Origin: Phoronis australis
Taxonomy: Eukaryota; Phoronida; Phoronidae
Assembly (NCBI GenBank): GCA_002633005.1
Contig: NMRA01000052.1
Coordinates: 610,722-674,721 of the forward strand
Direction of reading: 5' to 3'
DNA length: 64,000 bases
Translations under genes and position numbers: made by a program
The notes under the pieces: model-generated
Databases searched by the model: none
What the model was told of the DNA's origin: nothing
Seen by the model: the letters and a program-made list of their open reading frames with translations, nothing else
Part shown: one piece after another, positions 46,967 through 61,200 of the stretch
How positions within the stretch are numbered: position 1 is the first letter of the stretch
Layout: each line of letters opens with the position of its first letter

Positions 46967-47910
46967 AAAGTCTACCAGTAACATGTTGACCCTGTTCAAC
47001 ACACTCCCTTCTTACTAAGAAGCTAAGCAAGCTTCCCACAAGAACTTTTTGGTCAGGCATGTCTGTGTTTTGAGTATCTTAGTCTAATACTTGCCAATGT
47101 TTATTTTGTCAATAATGAATAAGCTGTAGAGAAGTATTCTCAGATTAAGTGGCTTCATTTCTCTTATTCCGCTTGGCAGAAACACTTTATTCGATCAGCC
47201 CGTGTTCCTATCTTGTTATGTTCATCAAGAACAATCACGAGATTCAACTTATTATTTCTGCAGAGTAGCATCGTCACGTGGATTATTTTTTCCATACAGG
47301 AGTATCATATGGATTTACGTATAAAACAGTTGTTAGGTTGGAATTCAGTTGTAGCGATAGGATCAAGCTTATTACACAGGATTCGGATTTAGGTTGAGAC
47401 TATAAGCTCTTTGCTATAAGACACCTTTTCTCTATTTTCGGAGATAGGGATGATGATGCTTTCAGAAAAGTATCCCAAGTTGGCATATCCTTTCCATAGG
47501 GGCCTATTTGCACCGTTGGTATTTAATCAGATGAAAATTCCGGCTCACAATGGCCTACCATTCACTTTGACAACTCTGACAGCACTCATCAGCTGATTCA
47601 CCCATTCAAAATGCACAAAAGAATCATGCTCTATCAAAATACTCACTGGACACAGATTCCTGAAGAAAAGACACAGTTTAGAATACTAAGTCTGTGAAAG
47701 ACTCTTTGGTAAGCTGCTTTACACCACATTGACAGAACATTGATCTTAAAGTCCTTGTCCACACTTCCTGTATCTATCTAACACACCTGCATTTGAGCTT
47801 GCTTTTTGGTTATTTGGTTCGCACTGTTATATTTGTACTTCAAATTGCTCTGTCATACGTCTCACATTAACCTATTCTAGAAAGAATTGAAAAAGAGCAA
47901 TAGTATGGTA

Positions 47911-48200
47911 CAGGGGTTCTACATTTTGATGCCCGTTATCCAGTAGAAAAATTGGTTTAAAAATTAAGTGCTTTACAGTGTAATGGAAATCTGAGGTCTT
48001 CAAAACTACGGTATTGTCAAAGGAATAAAGTTATGTTGGTACTATAATAGGACTTAACCCATAGAGTTCCCTCGAAGTTGTTGGACCATGAAATGGAGGT
48101 TCATTCTTTGGCACGATTCTGTTTGACGACGAGAATGCACCGAAAAAAACAGTTTGATAACAAAGTTAATTTTTCTTACAGTTTCATCGTGTGGATGAAG
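47911..48200. repeat. degenerate hairpin repeat with body
   Basis: The GATGCCCGTTATCCAGT loop is preserved while both arms are eroded. The following sequence (CAAAACTACGGTATTGTCAAA then AAAGTTATGTT, at about 48000-48036) resembles the body after the 22.86-kb copy. Confidence 0.45.
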
Positions 48201-50453
48201 TTTTGGCAAAATTATTAAGTTAAGGTACTAGTATCTTCCTTTATTGTTTGGTGAAGCTAAGAATCTTTTCCGAAACTTATGGTTATGTAATGCACACCAA
48301 TATTATTTTATGAATTTATGTTAGTTTTACACAATGAACATGCATTTATTCCCTGGCTGTCTCTTGACAATAGCTTAAACTCTATTTGAAGCAATAATGT
48401 AATTATATCTACGTACTTCAAATAAACCTGAACCTGGCTTAATAGAAGACCCACAGCACAAGTTATATTTCTAAATGCTATTACACATGTTTAGAAGTAT
48501 TGGCTTACCTCTAATGCCTGGTTATTTATTGTCCTATTGTGTCTTGGAAACCTCCCATCATTGAGGACAGTCTTGTACAGAATGTCTATAGTGTTCTCTA
48601 TGGTGCCTTCATATACACAATACAAGGCTGTGCATGGCTTCATTAGATGGGGCTCCCCATGGGGGTCGTCCCTTTAGCTATCTGATGTACACACAGGGTT
48701 TTAGCTGACACCTTGGCGCTTGCCATTAGTGTTAGCAATAGAAAGTAGCAATTAAAATTATTTTCGGAACATGTTAGAATTTTTTTGATGTATGAAACTT
48801 CATACTAAATAATTGTTGGACGACATACCGGTTGGAAACGACTATATTTCATTGCTAAAGGAATTTGTTGCTTTTTCCACAAACTCATTAGACTAGTAAA
48901 CGAACAAGGTCATTCCATGGAGCGATAATTATCTCTTTGGCCTGTTTAGGCAACTTTTGAAAACCTGCAATGCGATTTTCTGCCTGTGCACGCAAGACCA
49001 CAGTCACCTGCTGGCTATGAAAATACTTTTCACCAGAAATAAGGTTTTGTGGAATCCAGTAACATCTTATTGTTTTTCAGTTTGTCCAAAGTGGTATACC
49101 GTTATCAAAAATACCTTTTGAAAAACGGAAACCCTTTTATGTGGTTAAACCAGATTTTTCCTGTTGATAACCATGTTGATGATGATATACAAATCCTTTT
49201 ATTTTTTGGCTGTTTCTGTGAGCACCCAGGCATTTTTATACTCTGCTTCGTTAGCTTGTTAGATATTCACAAATGACTAAATTCTACAAAAATTGAGAAT
49301 GAGCAAGTACACAAAGCTATTTTTCAGTCACGTTTAGGCATTAAATGGCTGGATTGTTTCCTCTTTCTTTCTGACCTGAAGGATTCGTGCCAGAGAAATA
49401 TTCTGAGGGCCGTTATTTATGATCTTCATAATTAAGTGTGGCTAGTTGTTTAATAGGCTCCAATAAATGCAGCCTTTTAAGTTATGATCATAAATCATAT
49501 GGCTTCATTTTATTATGCCTGGCAAAGCTTGTGTTATGCTTTGTTGGGAGCTATCTTTGGTTAGGAGTTGTTATCCACTGGTATGTGCCAGAACTCAAGA
49601 TTAAATTGTTTTCTGTTCATATTTTGACCTTAAAAAGCCCTAAATTTCACTGATATAGACTTCTTTTCAAATGCTGATGAAATTATTAGCTTCAATGTGT
49701 TTCTAAGCTTTCTTAATTTTCTTCAGGCAAATTCCATTACCAAAAAGATATGTAACTTAAGTTTAAAGAATGTTTTCTGACAAAGCCAACTTTGATTAAG
49801 GAAAATTTACAACTGAAAAAGTATTAATTTTAAATTAAAACGAATTTGCATCCTAAAATCAATTTCCACTTGACCTCTGGGTTTGTGAGCTAAGTGTCCC
49901 CGTCATTCATACGCCTGTCTGTGAGACCCTCACATGTGTAACATTGCAGACAGATGGTTTCCTAATTAATAAGCTTGTCCCATGATCAGTCATGTCTCTC
50001 CTAAATATCCTTATGATGGAAATATGCATGTTTGGCCCTCAAAGTAGATTCAATTGGTCCTGCTAGATTTAGCGTGGCATTTGGCAGACAGAGGTTGGCT
50101 CAGGTAATTGTTTGAAACACTTTGATTACAGGTATCTGACAAGGAAATGACAGGTGTCACAATCGTGAGTTTTATGTTAGTTGTCATCACCTGTGCTGTC
50201 CGTTTCTGTCACGGTCCCCATCCTCAGTTTTGAGTGTGTACATTTTGTTTTTCCATTTTCCCTTAAATGTTTTTAAAAAGTTCAATCTGCATAAATACAC
50301 AAGCACTGGTTTTGAGATATGTTCCAAGATATGTACTTAGTGATTCATGAATTAATATGTGATAGGCATGTGTTAGATATACTGTCAAAGATTTAAAATT
50401 TGTTACCAAACTAAAAATCGAGTCAAAAACTGACATTTTCCACAGGCTTACGG

Positions 50454-50676
50454 TAAAATCTCACCTATTTAGGACACAATACGGCAAAAATTTTATTCTC
50501 ATATTTTTCATAGACGACCCATAACAGCGAATTAATGCGCAAATTCTGGTGCATGGATTCCACCAGACAATGTTTTGATAAAGAATGGATGTTCACAGTG
50601 GTGTTAGAGGGCCTTGAAATAGGAGGAAAGACCAATTTTGACAATTCTTTTTTGTTCGAAATTGGCAAGATTTTGC
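50454..50676. mobile_element. MITE-like element, TIR family 1, well-preserved copy
   Basis: Left end TAAAATCTCACCTATTTAGG followed by ACACAATACGGC; right end AATTGGCAAGATTTTGCC, inverted. About 223 bases, with no coding content beyond short fortuitous frames. Confidence 0.7.
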
Positions 50677-52209
50677 CTCTACTAGATCATGATTGGCGTA
50701 TATACTGAAAGGTTTCCCATGTGTTGTTTACAGTGTTGCAGAACAAGTTATACTAGTTCATTAAGTTGGATCCTAGTATTGAAGGACAACTTTCTTAACC
50801 TTTGCTTTTGTTCGAAATTCTATTTACCTGTCAAACATGTGTTCTAAATCAATGGAGTATTTATCCTAAATTGATTGCTTGAAAGAATATGGTTTGTTTT
50901 ATTTTTCCAAATCTCCTACTGATATGACAAATACAATTTCGTCGCTGTGTTGAAATGAAAATGAGAACATGTGCAGTACATGTTTTAGAATGTCCTCAGT
51001 ATATCAATATTACAGATTCCAGTGGTTTTCGACATGGAAACATACGTTTTACTTTCTTGGTCTATGCAAAATCTAGGAATTGCAGCTATGACAAATTTGT
51101 GACCTTTCCACTTGCATTCTGGTGTTGTATGCAAATGATCAGAAAAGGTAGACACTAAAAAATTCCAGACCTCGCTTTGCTTCGCCTTGGCGGCATGAGT
51201 TAATGGATTTTAATTAAAAGGTTGAATTAAATTGTGGTGGTCGTATTTAATTAAATGCAAGGTGAAGGCGCATGGTCAGTGTTCTATAAATGCGCCTTGT
51301 GTTTTTTTACTAGGGAACTGTATAGGAGCCTGCAGGAATCTGTGTATTGTTTTTGACATTTTTGTGTAATTGATCCTCATCTGAGGTGTTCTGTGGCAGT
51401 TTGTTTGTCTTGTAGTTTGTGATCTTGAGGTTGACCAGTGACATGGTGTCTCCATGGTGTAACACCAGGTACCATACTACACTGAAGAGATTAAATTTCT
51501 TAAGATGAGTGATAGCTTTCTGTTCTTGCTGTTGGAAGTCAGTCGATTGTGGTAACTATGTGAGGACAATTTAGATCAGAATTTTTTAAAAGAGAATACT
51601 TTACATTTTATTACTCAGAATTACTACGATCCACTTTAGTGGCATATTTGGTAGTTACCGTAACTACACGAATGAAAAAGTACAACAAAATGGAATTTAC
51701 TTGTTGTAAAAATCAAATGATTAATTAGCAATATTGATATCTAATAACAATTGAAATTTTTAAACCCTCAGGATTGTTGGTTGTCCGGATGTAAATGGGT
51801 GCTGTAATATTATGAAGTGGCTGTAAACAGCAACCAGATCCTCGAGTCCATTGTCTCAGATGGTCACTCAGGTTTCCTCATTTGGTAAAGGATAACCTTG
51901 CAGGGATTAATTCAAACAAGTTAGAAACAGCATGAAATGCCTGTTGGTGGAACTTGAAATATTTTGTGTTTACTTACCCCTTCATACTCTTACTTATGTC
52001 TGTGGCTCTCAGCTTAAGAAATAATTTCTGTTATTTGTGGACCATGTCATTGCAGAGCATGTCATTATGGGGTTGGTTAAGTTTTGTAAGTTACCTTGTG
52101 CCTCTCCACGTATTTCGCACAAAAATAATTCTCAAAACAGTCACTTTTCCATTTTTTCAAAAGCTGATTACGTTTTTGCAAATAATTGGAGTTTCAACAA
52201 ATGTTGTAT

Positions 52210-52350
52210 TAAGACGTCTACACTCCACAATCTATGCTTGTAGTAGACTAAAATATTCTTAATCTTTACTTTTGTGGAGAAATTTTACAAATTTAGAATT
52301 TTACTTGTCGGCCATGTCGTTTGCTAAATAAGTGAAGAATTTACTGTAAG
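52210..52350. repeat. repeat shared with 25825-25965 (right end of TIR family 1 variant)
   Basis: Both loci contain CTTAATCTTTA, TTTGTGGAGA, ACTTGTCGGCCAT and TAAATAAGT in the same order. They end GAATTTACTGTAA here and GATTTACCATTA at 25.96 kb, related to the inverted family end. Confidence 0.6.
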
Positions 52351-55300
52351 CTTAGACATTGACGGCTGATTATTTCATCAAGTGGTTTGTTTTGCCTTAT
52401 ATCCAGTTTTTCTGGCATATTTTTTATTAATAACTTAACATAAAAACCATGTTTTACAACAAAACTGAGCTTACCTTTCTTATACTTGTATTATGGCCCT
52501 TTTGGCAGATTTTGAGCATCAATTCCTGAAAATAAATGAGAATTTCATGAATTCGATTGATTACCACAAAAGAATAACTGGACTGCATTCACGATTCATG
52601 ATTACACGATTGTTGTCTAGTGCAATGCAAGAACAAACTAGGTAGTGTTTTCTACACTATCTGTCTATAGCAAAATTACCCACTTAAAGGAACTGGATGT
52701 CAGGCTTCCGATTGATGTCGCCACAAATTTGGTCAAATTTTCGAGCCCCCACTAAATGGGCAGCTGTCCTAATTTTCCAGCTTCACACCATCATCACAAA
52801 TATAGTCAAGCCCTCCCCATCCGAACTGAAGTAATTCGCTTTCCTTGTTTTTTATAAAAAAACTTGTTCTGAACAGGCTACAGAGACACGTAGCTGTAAA
52901 AAACTCCATTTCGAAGTCACCATGGTGATCGCAAACTTGTGCTGTTGGCCCTTATATCTGTTTCACTATTTTCGTTTATAAAACGTTCATTGTTTTACGA
53001 GCATTTACACATTGTTCATTGACATTTATGAAATCTCTTTCTATTGTTGGCTATATTGATATCAGATGGAACTGGTGTATTGATTGTATAGTGGCAGGCA
53101 TGTTTGTTCTTTTGTCGCCATACCACTTCACAGTCTGTGGTGGTGTTATTTATTGTGACTCTTTTTGTTATTCTGTTATTCAAGGTTAAATCACATCTTT
53201 CACTTTGATCCTTATTGTGAATCATTCTCACTCTTCAAAGTCGGCTGGTCCTGTGTACTTAGAAACTTCCTATGAGTAATTATAATAATATATTATTTGC
53301 AGTAATTGTTCTGTTGGTTAGTACAATCAAATATTTCACACACGGCCTTTCATATCATTACTGCGTATGCAAATTTTTGATACTGGGTCGAGTATTCTAG
53401 ATCATCAAAGAACCATAATAAGAGACTCAAAAACCATGTTGTTTGTTTGAAATTTTCTTTTTACGTAATAAAACGATAAATTCTTGTTGTCCTCAAAACT
53501 TGTACATAAAATATATGTGAAACGAATCTTTTTTCTGAACAGTAGTTCATCTTTTCTTTTATTATGATTTGAGTGCACATCACATATCGTTTTTATTCCC
53601 CCTAACCTTGTTACATGGTAGTACTGGGCTCTGCATCTAAACATAATGAATGACTGTGTAATGAAACCTTAAGGTCTACCATGCTAAGGTAATGAAGCTA
53701 GTTAGATGAACATTGCCAATGCTCATTTTCAACCTCATCTGCTACTTGTCTGTGAGTGCTGGGAGATTGTCCTGCTGACTTTGTTGTCTTGTCTCATTAC
53801 TGAGGCCCTCTGGTGGGATGATTTGATAACCTGCTGTCATGGAGTGTGGCGGCCATTGTTGTTTGGTGATTCCAATGTGTGTAGCCAAAGAAATGTAATT
53901 AAATTGGGTCTTTATGCATTTCCAAAGTCACAATATCTTTCTTGTGACGGGAATGATTATTAGCAATAGTTTCCATCCGTTTTGTGTTTGTACACCTGAT
54001 GATAAACTACTTAGTTTGCCATGTTTCCTGTGTTATGAACTGTTCTGAGACGCCTATTTGACACATCACTAAATACCATTTGACGATGCAGTGAATGTTA
54101 GGTTGCTACATGCTTTTAAAAATACATACATGTGGAACAATTCTGAACACATTAGCATTTTTATAAGGTCTTGGTATTGCATGCCATGGTTTTTGAAATT
54201 AAATTAAAAGGGTAGAAATGAGTAGGAACTTGAGGGAGGTTAAAATCCTTTTTAGTAGCAAAAATATTTTCACTCATTGCAGTGATGTAAGAAAATTCCA
54301 TTGTGCAAAAGAATAGAAAATAAAAACTCTTTTACTGGAGCACACTGGGAAACAAGAAAGATGGCCTAACTAAATACATAAATTACCCATCATTAGCTAA
54401 GTAAACCCTCCTACAATGAGGAACTGCCACCAGCTGCCTTCACCAAATTTATTGATGGCATGTGTAATAATTGACACCTTGGTTAAAAGATTGAAATAAT
54501 TATCTCATCTTAACAACATCCGTATGAGCAAGACCATCTCAGTTTTGGAAGTTTACAAAGGAAAGACTTTTTTGGCAAAAACCATTAAAACCAACAGTTT
54601 CTGTTTAAACCAGATTGTTTTAGCTCATGATGGCTGATTGCAGCATTGGACAGGAGCCATAACTAACATTGATGGGAATGAGCAAATGATATTTCAGTCC
54701 TCATGGGTTTCAGAACTTGACTTTTAACAGCTGTGTTTGTTATGTAAGCTCAACACAGTGTGGCGCACTGATGGAGAAATCCATCAAACTGGTCTCTACA
54801 CACTCCTGCAGCTTGTGCCTGCTTGGTTTGGCTCCTCAGCCTAGCTTGTTGATTTTACATGATTTTATTGTTTTTACTAATTAAGTGAGGAGGTTTCTCC
54901 CAGATTAAGCTGGTTGGTCTGCTTAGGCAATAATATTTATTCCTCCAGTTGTTTGTTGTTGGCATTAATTTGAGTTAGGTAAAAGATTTCTTGCAAAATT
55001 CAGCCTCTAGGGTGTCTTAAGCAGGGAGTGTGCAGAACTCGGTTGACCGAACTCTTTCAAGTCATCGCATTTAGCAAGCTCTTAGATTACTACATTTTCA
55101 CTTTTCTTCCAGAGCCAATCAGGCTTGCGGAATTAGTTTCAGAATTACCTCTACTTAGTTCTGAGAAAATATTCAACAAAGATCTGTTGTCCTGATTGGT
55201 CCGTTCAAATAATATTTACCTTACTCTTTGTTGGGTTTTCTGATGAGGCTCAGATCACTAAGTCGTACTTGAAAATCTTGACACTTTTATTTTGATTTTA

Positions 55301-57939
55301 TTCAATTAGTGTGTTATTAAGTAATGACTGTATTCCAAAATTTTGTACACTTCTCTTGCACATCTGCCGAGTATATTTGAAAATGAATTTTAGATCTATG
55401 TCAAAACATTCAAATAGATGAAGCTAACGATTGTCTCCTTGGGAAAAACTGTACATGAAATTCCCGCCGGAGTTATTACCAAATTTTAGTTCATATCAAC
55501 TGGCATGTCCCTCTTAATCTCTGATTTATCAACAGCCCCTGAGCTCACAGCCACTTCAGTGGTATTATAGCTTTTGTATTGAAAATTAGTTTTTCTTCTT
55601 AGCCTTACCAAGTGTCAAACACAGGTAATACTTAGTCTTTGGTTTAACCCTGTATTATTACCTGAAGTGTCCAGTCTAATGTATGGGCCACTTCAACTAG
55701 ATTCTTCACTCACAAATCAAACAGTGCCTTAAGTGTAGAGGGCCCTCAACTGCGTTGGCCTGCGATGAAATATTGGTCATAGAAAGTGAAGTATTTAACA
55801 TCTCAAACTGGCTCTGGGGATGTCAAGAGATTTTCACTCAAAATCCAGTGCTGTAGTATCGGAATAAATAGTATCATTGACTTGGTCTCCAGTGGAATAG
55901 TGAGTTCCACATGGGGCACTGTCAGTACTGACTGTGGTAATTTTTCCTGTGTCGTTTCCATTTCCAACGAGATTTTTGAAACCAATAGTGACTCAAGAAA
56001 ATTGGGATTAGCTAACCCTGAAATTGTGAATTTGATAATGGCGCATGTATGCTTTGCCTATGACTTGATTGGCTGGCTCATTCGGCGACAGTTAGTGATT
56101 GGATGAGAAAGGTGATGATTTTAAACCCCAAAGCACTTCAGTTAAGAATCCAACAGTGGCTGCAAAACAGTGGCAAAATGTTGTCTATGTTGTTGACACG
56201 TGTTTTTCGTGAAAGTTGAACGTTTCAAAGCCGTATTCAAAGCACAGATTTCACTGTCAAGATCAGAAATACAATAGACTAAGCTCCTGGGCTAATGCAA
56301 TAGTTGCTATACTCCACACAATAGGGCCTACAGTCGTAAAATCATGAAACAGGCCTCTTTGCAGCAGCAGGGTTAATTAGTTCATAGTACCTTGAAACCG
56401 GTTGTGTTTCTAATGAGTCCCTACCAACCACATCTTCTTATGGGAGAACCCCTTGGTATTGTCCGTTTGTGGACATTAATAAGTATGGTGCACCACTCAC
56501 AAAATCCTGATTTCGCCCGAATTAGATGGGGTGTGACTGCCGTGCAATACTGTTTCAAAGTGCTGAAAGAATTTCAGGTCAGTGCGGTCTATTGACTTGA
56601 GAATGCCAAGTTATTGGTGGGCTGAACCCAATATGTACAGTGATCAAGTGATTTATTGATTACACAGTTATGCACTGTTGCAGTATATGGCTGAAAACTT
56701 GATGTGAAACAGGCGAATGAATTTCTGTAACTCTGAATTTGGAGAAAGTGCCGATATACGTTGGTGGATTTTTGGGGGCCCTCGACCATTAAAATGCAAC
56801 TGGCATGCCATTTTTAGGGGCAACGTGAACACGTTTACTTTAAAAATTTTGGTTGGCCTCCCTGTGATATCCTAGATCGGCCCGTGCGATAAAACTATTC
56901 AAAGCTCAAATACGATATGTTGATTGCAAGATGCTGGTTAAGTATTATTGTCGAAATTCCCAAAACCATATTAAACTTTTACTTGTGATTGAAATATTGG
57001 GAGTCTTTTTGCTGTTATACTCAAACGAATGAGACCTGTTGCTCAAGTTAAATCACTTTACTTGTATTACCAATAGAGTTTGTGTCCATGTAAAAAATTC
57101 ACAAACTCCGACACCCAACATTCTGCTTACCTTCATCCTTTGAACACTGAGTCACCAACAGATGTCAGTGTGTAGAAACCTATTTGCAATCCACTACAGA
57201 CCACATTGGAGACTATGAACCATTTTTTCTACCTGTGGTTGTTATGAATCTGCTCTGAGAGTTCCTCAGGACACCCCATCCTGTCCAGCACTCTGCTGTA
57301 CTGTCCAGTCCTATCACACAACATCAAAAGAGTACACACCTCTCAATAAAAACACTGATCTATCGATAATCAATCTTTGTTCATTGTTCATCGAAATTAG
57401 ATTTGGCCAGGAGAGCAACTCTGGCCAAGCCAATATGCTTGTGGCAGGACAAACCATTGATCTTCATTCGCGACGAAACAATAGGACTAACCCCGATCTA
57501 TCAGCTGGGTGGGGGAAGTGACCTATGTGCGTGTGTGCGGCTAACACAAAAGATTTTTTGATCTGTATGTTACTCAATAGGGGTTAGAGAATTTTGTTTA
57601 CCAGGTGCGGTAGCTACAAATAGAGTTGCCAGAAGAGTGTATTAGGAACACTGACCTCCAAGTGTCCAGCACTAGGTTTTTCAGTGCAGTTTTGTTGATT
57701 TTCATTCCAGTCACTTGGACATTACATATTACATTGGTCTTGTGCTCTCTTTGCCACAGCTTAGTTTAATCTCGGACAAAATTAATTATCAAAATTGCCT
57801 TTTGTTCTATTTCAAAGGTTCCTGACATTGTTGTGAGTGCCCACAGTTTTTTAAAATGTCTGATGGTAGATGAAATACCTTTGGAGACTGAAAAGGCCTT
57901 TATTGTTGCTGCTTTTCTTTTTTGAAAAAGAAGTGGAAA

Positions 57940-57995
57940 ATAAAATTTTTCCTGTCTGTCATTTTGTGACCTAAATTGGTGAGATTTTACCTCAA
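57940..57995. mobile_element. TIR family 1, right end with unclear left end
   Basis: CCTAAATTGGTGAGATTTTA is the exact reverse complement of the family end TAAAATCTCACCAATTTAGG. A matching left end was not located with confidence (a candidate lies near 57770). Confidence 0.55.
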
Positions 57996-58072
57996 CTACA
58001 AGTAACTTTTATTGAAATTTCTCGTTATCAATACCAGTTACCTGTTCAACACAGTTTATACACTGTATTCCT

Positions 58073-58238
58073 GCAGTCGACATTTTAAAAGTGAGCCTCT
58101 TTTTAGGTTTTAAAAACAATGCATTTTACGCTTAAATACAGCCCAGAGTGTGACTTTTTCGCATGCCTCGATATATTCATGTCTCACATGCATTGTTTTT
58201 AAAGCTAAAAAGAGGCTCACTACTAAAATGGTGACTGC
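58073..58238. repeat. foldback element with about 52-base arms
   Basis: Left arm 58073-58124 (containing GTGAGCCTCTTTTTAGG) and right arm about 58187-58238 (containing CTAAAAAGAGGCTCAC) pair over about 50 bases with a handful of mismatches and a loop of about 62 bases. It is too long for a canonical miRNA hairpin arm and more like a small foldback transposon. Confidence 0.75.
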
Positions 58239-61200
58239 GTGAATAAGGCCTATTACCATACCAGTTTCAGTGAAAGCTCAGTGTTGATTTAACAGTCCAT
58301 GTCTGAATTTCTAGTAATTTCACAGTTTATTGTCCAGTTCTGCTTGATGTCCTTTTCCCACCAACTCCCTAACTCTCTTATTTTGAACAGTTTCAGTAGT
58401 TGAGATAGTGCAACTCTAACCAAAGCAGTTGCTGGAGGTCAGGACAGATAGTCAAATGTACCATCTGGTGTAATCCAGAGAACTGCATGAATATATAGTC
58501 AGTGGGAAAGAAACTGAAGTTTTCATAATGGGAAAGCATTATTACTCAATTTAAATTGATCACCTTACACTGTGCGTTAACTTGAACGACTGTGGTAGAC
58601 GAACGGCATTAGAACCAACTGACACCCCTGCATGGGGCATTTTTATCGAGTCCTAGGTACACTAGCATACCTGTGACAATACAGTATTGTTTTAAGTGGT
58701 TTGTTTATTGAAACATTTTTGTCATTGCATGCTCACCATTTGTCAATAGGAAATCAGCACTGATCCGAGAAGTCAAAACATTGTTACTGCAGTCAATGCA
58801 TTGCTGTTCAGCCAACAGTATACTCATTTATCTGGTGGGGTCTCAGTGTAATTACAGGTAAACTCTATAGTCTCCAGGTAGGAATGAGATCTTTCCCAGG
58901 AACTATTAAATTGTACATTTTCTTAATTTCCGCTTTTACAAACTGTCAAAACAATTTTCGAACAGTCATCAGTCCGAACACAAATTTAGCTTGAAAGTTG
59001 CATGTATGATCTTTTCACAATGTTTGCAGCAAACCATCACTAAACATGGTTATATTGCTGCCCAACTCAGTTGGAATTTCCGAATTGATTTTTGTAAATT
59101 GCTGAAAAAAAGTTCATTGCTATATGAACCAAACATTTATGATATAATTGCTATATGACCATCTGCAAACACCATACACCAAAGCATATGATATTTACAT
59201 GTTTGCATAAGTGATGCATGTTTGAAAATAAATCATCTAAAGCCATCTCAGCTGTTTGCACTTAACCCCAATTACTCTGTTTATTACTTGACTGTTGGAT
59301 AAAGACAACCTAGGACCAACAGCAGAGGCCATATGCCCGCCAAATTCACTATTCTCAAATCCTGATTTTGTTCAGTTCAACCTGCTTTATCCACACGCAT
59401 TAAAAAGTTTGTTTCTTACTGCTGTACACCTCATTGTGATTAATTGGTTGCTTGTTTTATTAAATTATCGCTGGGGTTACGGTAAAAAAACCTCCAGTAA
59501 GGTACACAGTGTGGCGTACAGGTAAAATTTATTGTCTTAACTCCGAATTTGATTCTGGGCATAAACATGACGTTCTTTCTGCAACACTTTTTACATAATG
59601 CATATTCAGATGGGTAGTTTACAAAGTGTAACTCGTATAATTAAATTATATTTTTCCTGCTTGAGAAATATTGGTGTGGTAAACAAGATTGAAGCTGACA
59701 CCTGGTGGAAGCATTTTAGCAATAACGGTTGTAAGACATTGACTAAATATTATCATACACACACGGGATTTACTACAGGTCAATTGAATCTCTTAGACTA
59801 CTTCATAACATGTTTTAAATGTACACTCATGCTGTTTTCTTTAAAACAGTCGACTGGCTACTCACCATTGGTAAGCCTGTTTTTCTAGACTTCCATAGTG
59901 TGTTTGATTCAATGGTGCAAATGTTTTCTTTCACTTTCCACAGCACTTGTCTTGATACATCAGTTGGTTTAAATGTCTGCTCTAGGAAACTAGGATTAAA
60001 ACTGTTAACTAACAGTAATGTGTGGAAACTCCCTGCAGATTTCTAGATCAGCACAATATAATTTGATTTTTCGCAAGATAATCCCTACACGTGAACAAGA
60101 GCATTTCTTCTCCATGACTTTGGTTTGTTATTTTTGACCTTATCTCGGGATCATTCTTTCTTTTAGTCAGTTGGAAATCCTGAATGCTCTTTTTGTGCAC
60201 TTAACTCCAGGTTATTAGTGGTAGCGTTTCACTCCATTCAGGTGATGTAAAAAGCTACCATTCTTCAGTATGCCATGGTCCCCAGCATGGATGAATGTTC
60301 CACTGCAAGCATTTCCTTTCTAATACAAGAACAAAGTATTGAATTGACTGGTTTATGAAACCTTTGTATTAGGGTGTTTCAAGGTTCATTTGCTGATAAC
60401 AAATCCTTTGAAGTGAAATGTTGGCCATGTTTTGAAAACATTGCACATTCCTTCATTTATACATCATTTGGCCTTTGTGTATGCATAATAATTTGAATGT
60501 TATAAAGATTTTGATTTTGATTCTGTGCAACGATGATCTCATGTTGCGACAGGTCTTATTCATACGATGAAATTCCCACGCCTGTTTCCTGCAGCTGTCC
60601 ATTTAGTTTTTAAAACAGTGAGATATACAATCAAATCTACGGCGTATGAATATTCTGTAATCTGATTTGGAACGTAAACCCATATCAACAAGTAAAGCTA
60701 CATTCTTTTCAGGAGGTTTCTCTTCCCACTTCTTGAAAATTGCTTTAGATTTTACCACTTGTGTAAAGGTTACGTTAGCTTATCAAAACATCCATACGTT
60801 TTTGTCGATTTCGAAAGAAAAGGAAATTTACAGACTTCATTTCTTCACTGAATTTATAGAATTTACTATATTTTTCTGCGAAGATGTGTTTTTTAAGCCA
60901 CCTATGATTAGCATAGTTTTAAGTTGTAGTATAGTTTAGTACTAAAAGTTCAGTAAAATATTAGTATTTAACAATTAATTATCATAAGGTAAACAGTTAT
61001 TACTCATTTGCATTTTGATATTAATTTGGTAATATTTACCTATGGTGCTTTCTAGCTACCATGCTTCCAAGAAAATGATGGATTTCTCAGCTTGCCCACA
61101 TCTCACCCTGTCTTAGTCCATTAAGACTTAATCCTGTCAGGAAGGTATCAACACTGCAGTCTATCTATTTAATCCTCTTGGGTTCCTAATTCTTATTGAC

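Noticed and set aside
55786-56106. 106-codon plus-strand frame
   Set aside because: No recognisable motif, no splice partners, and an unremarkable composition for chance.
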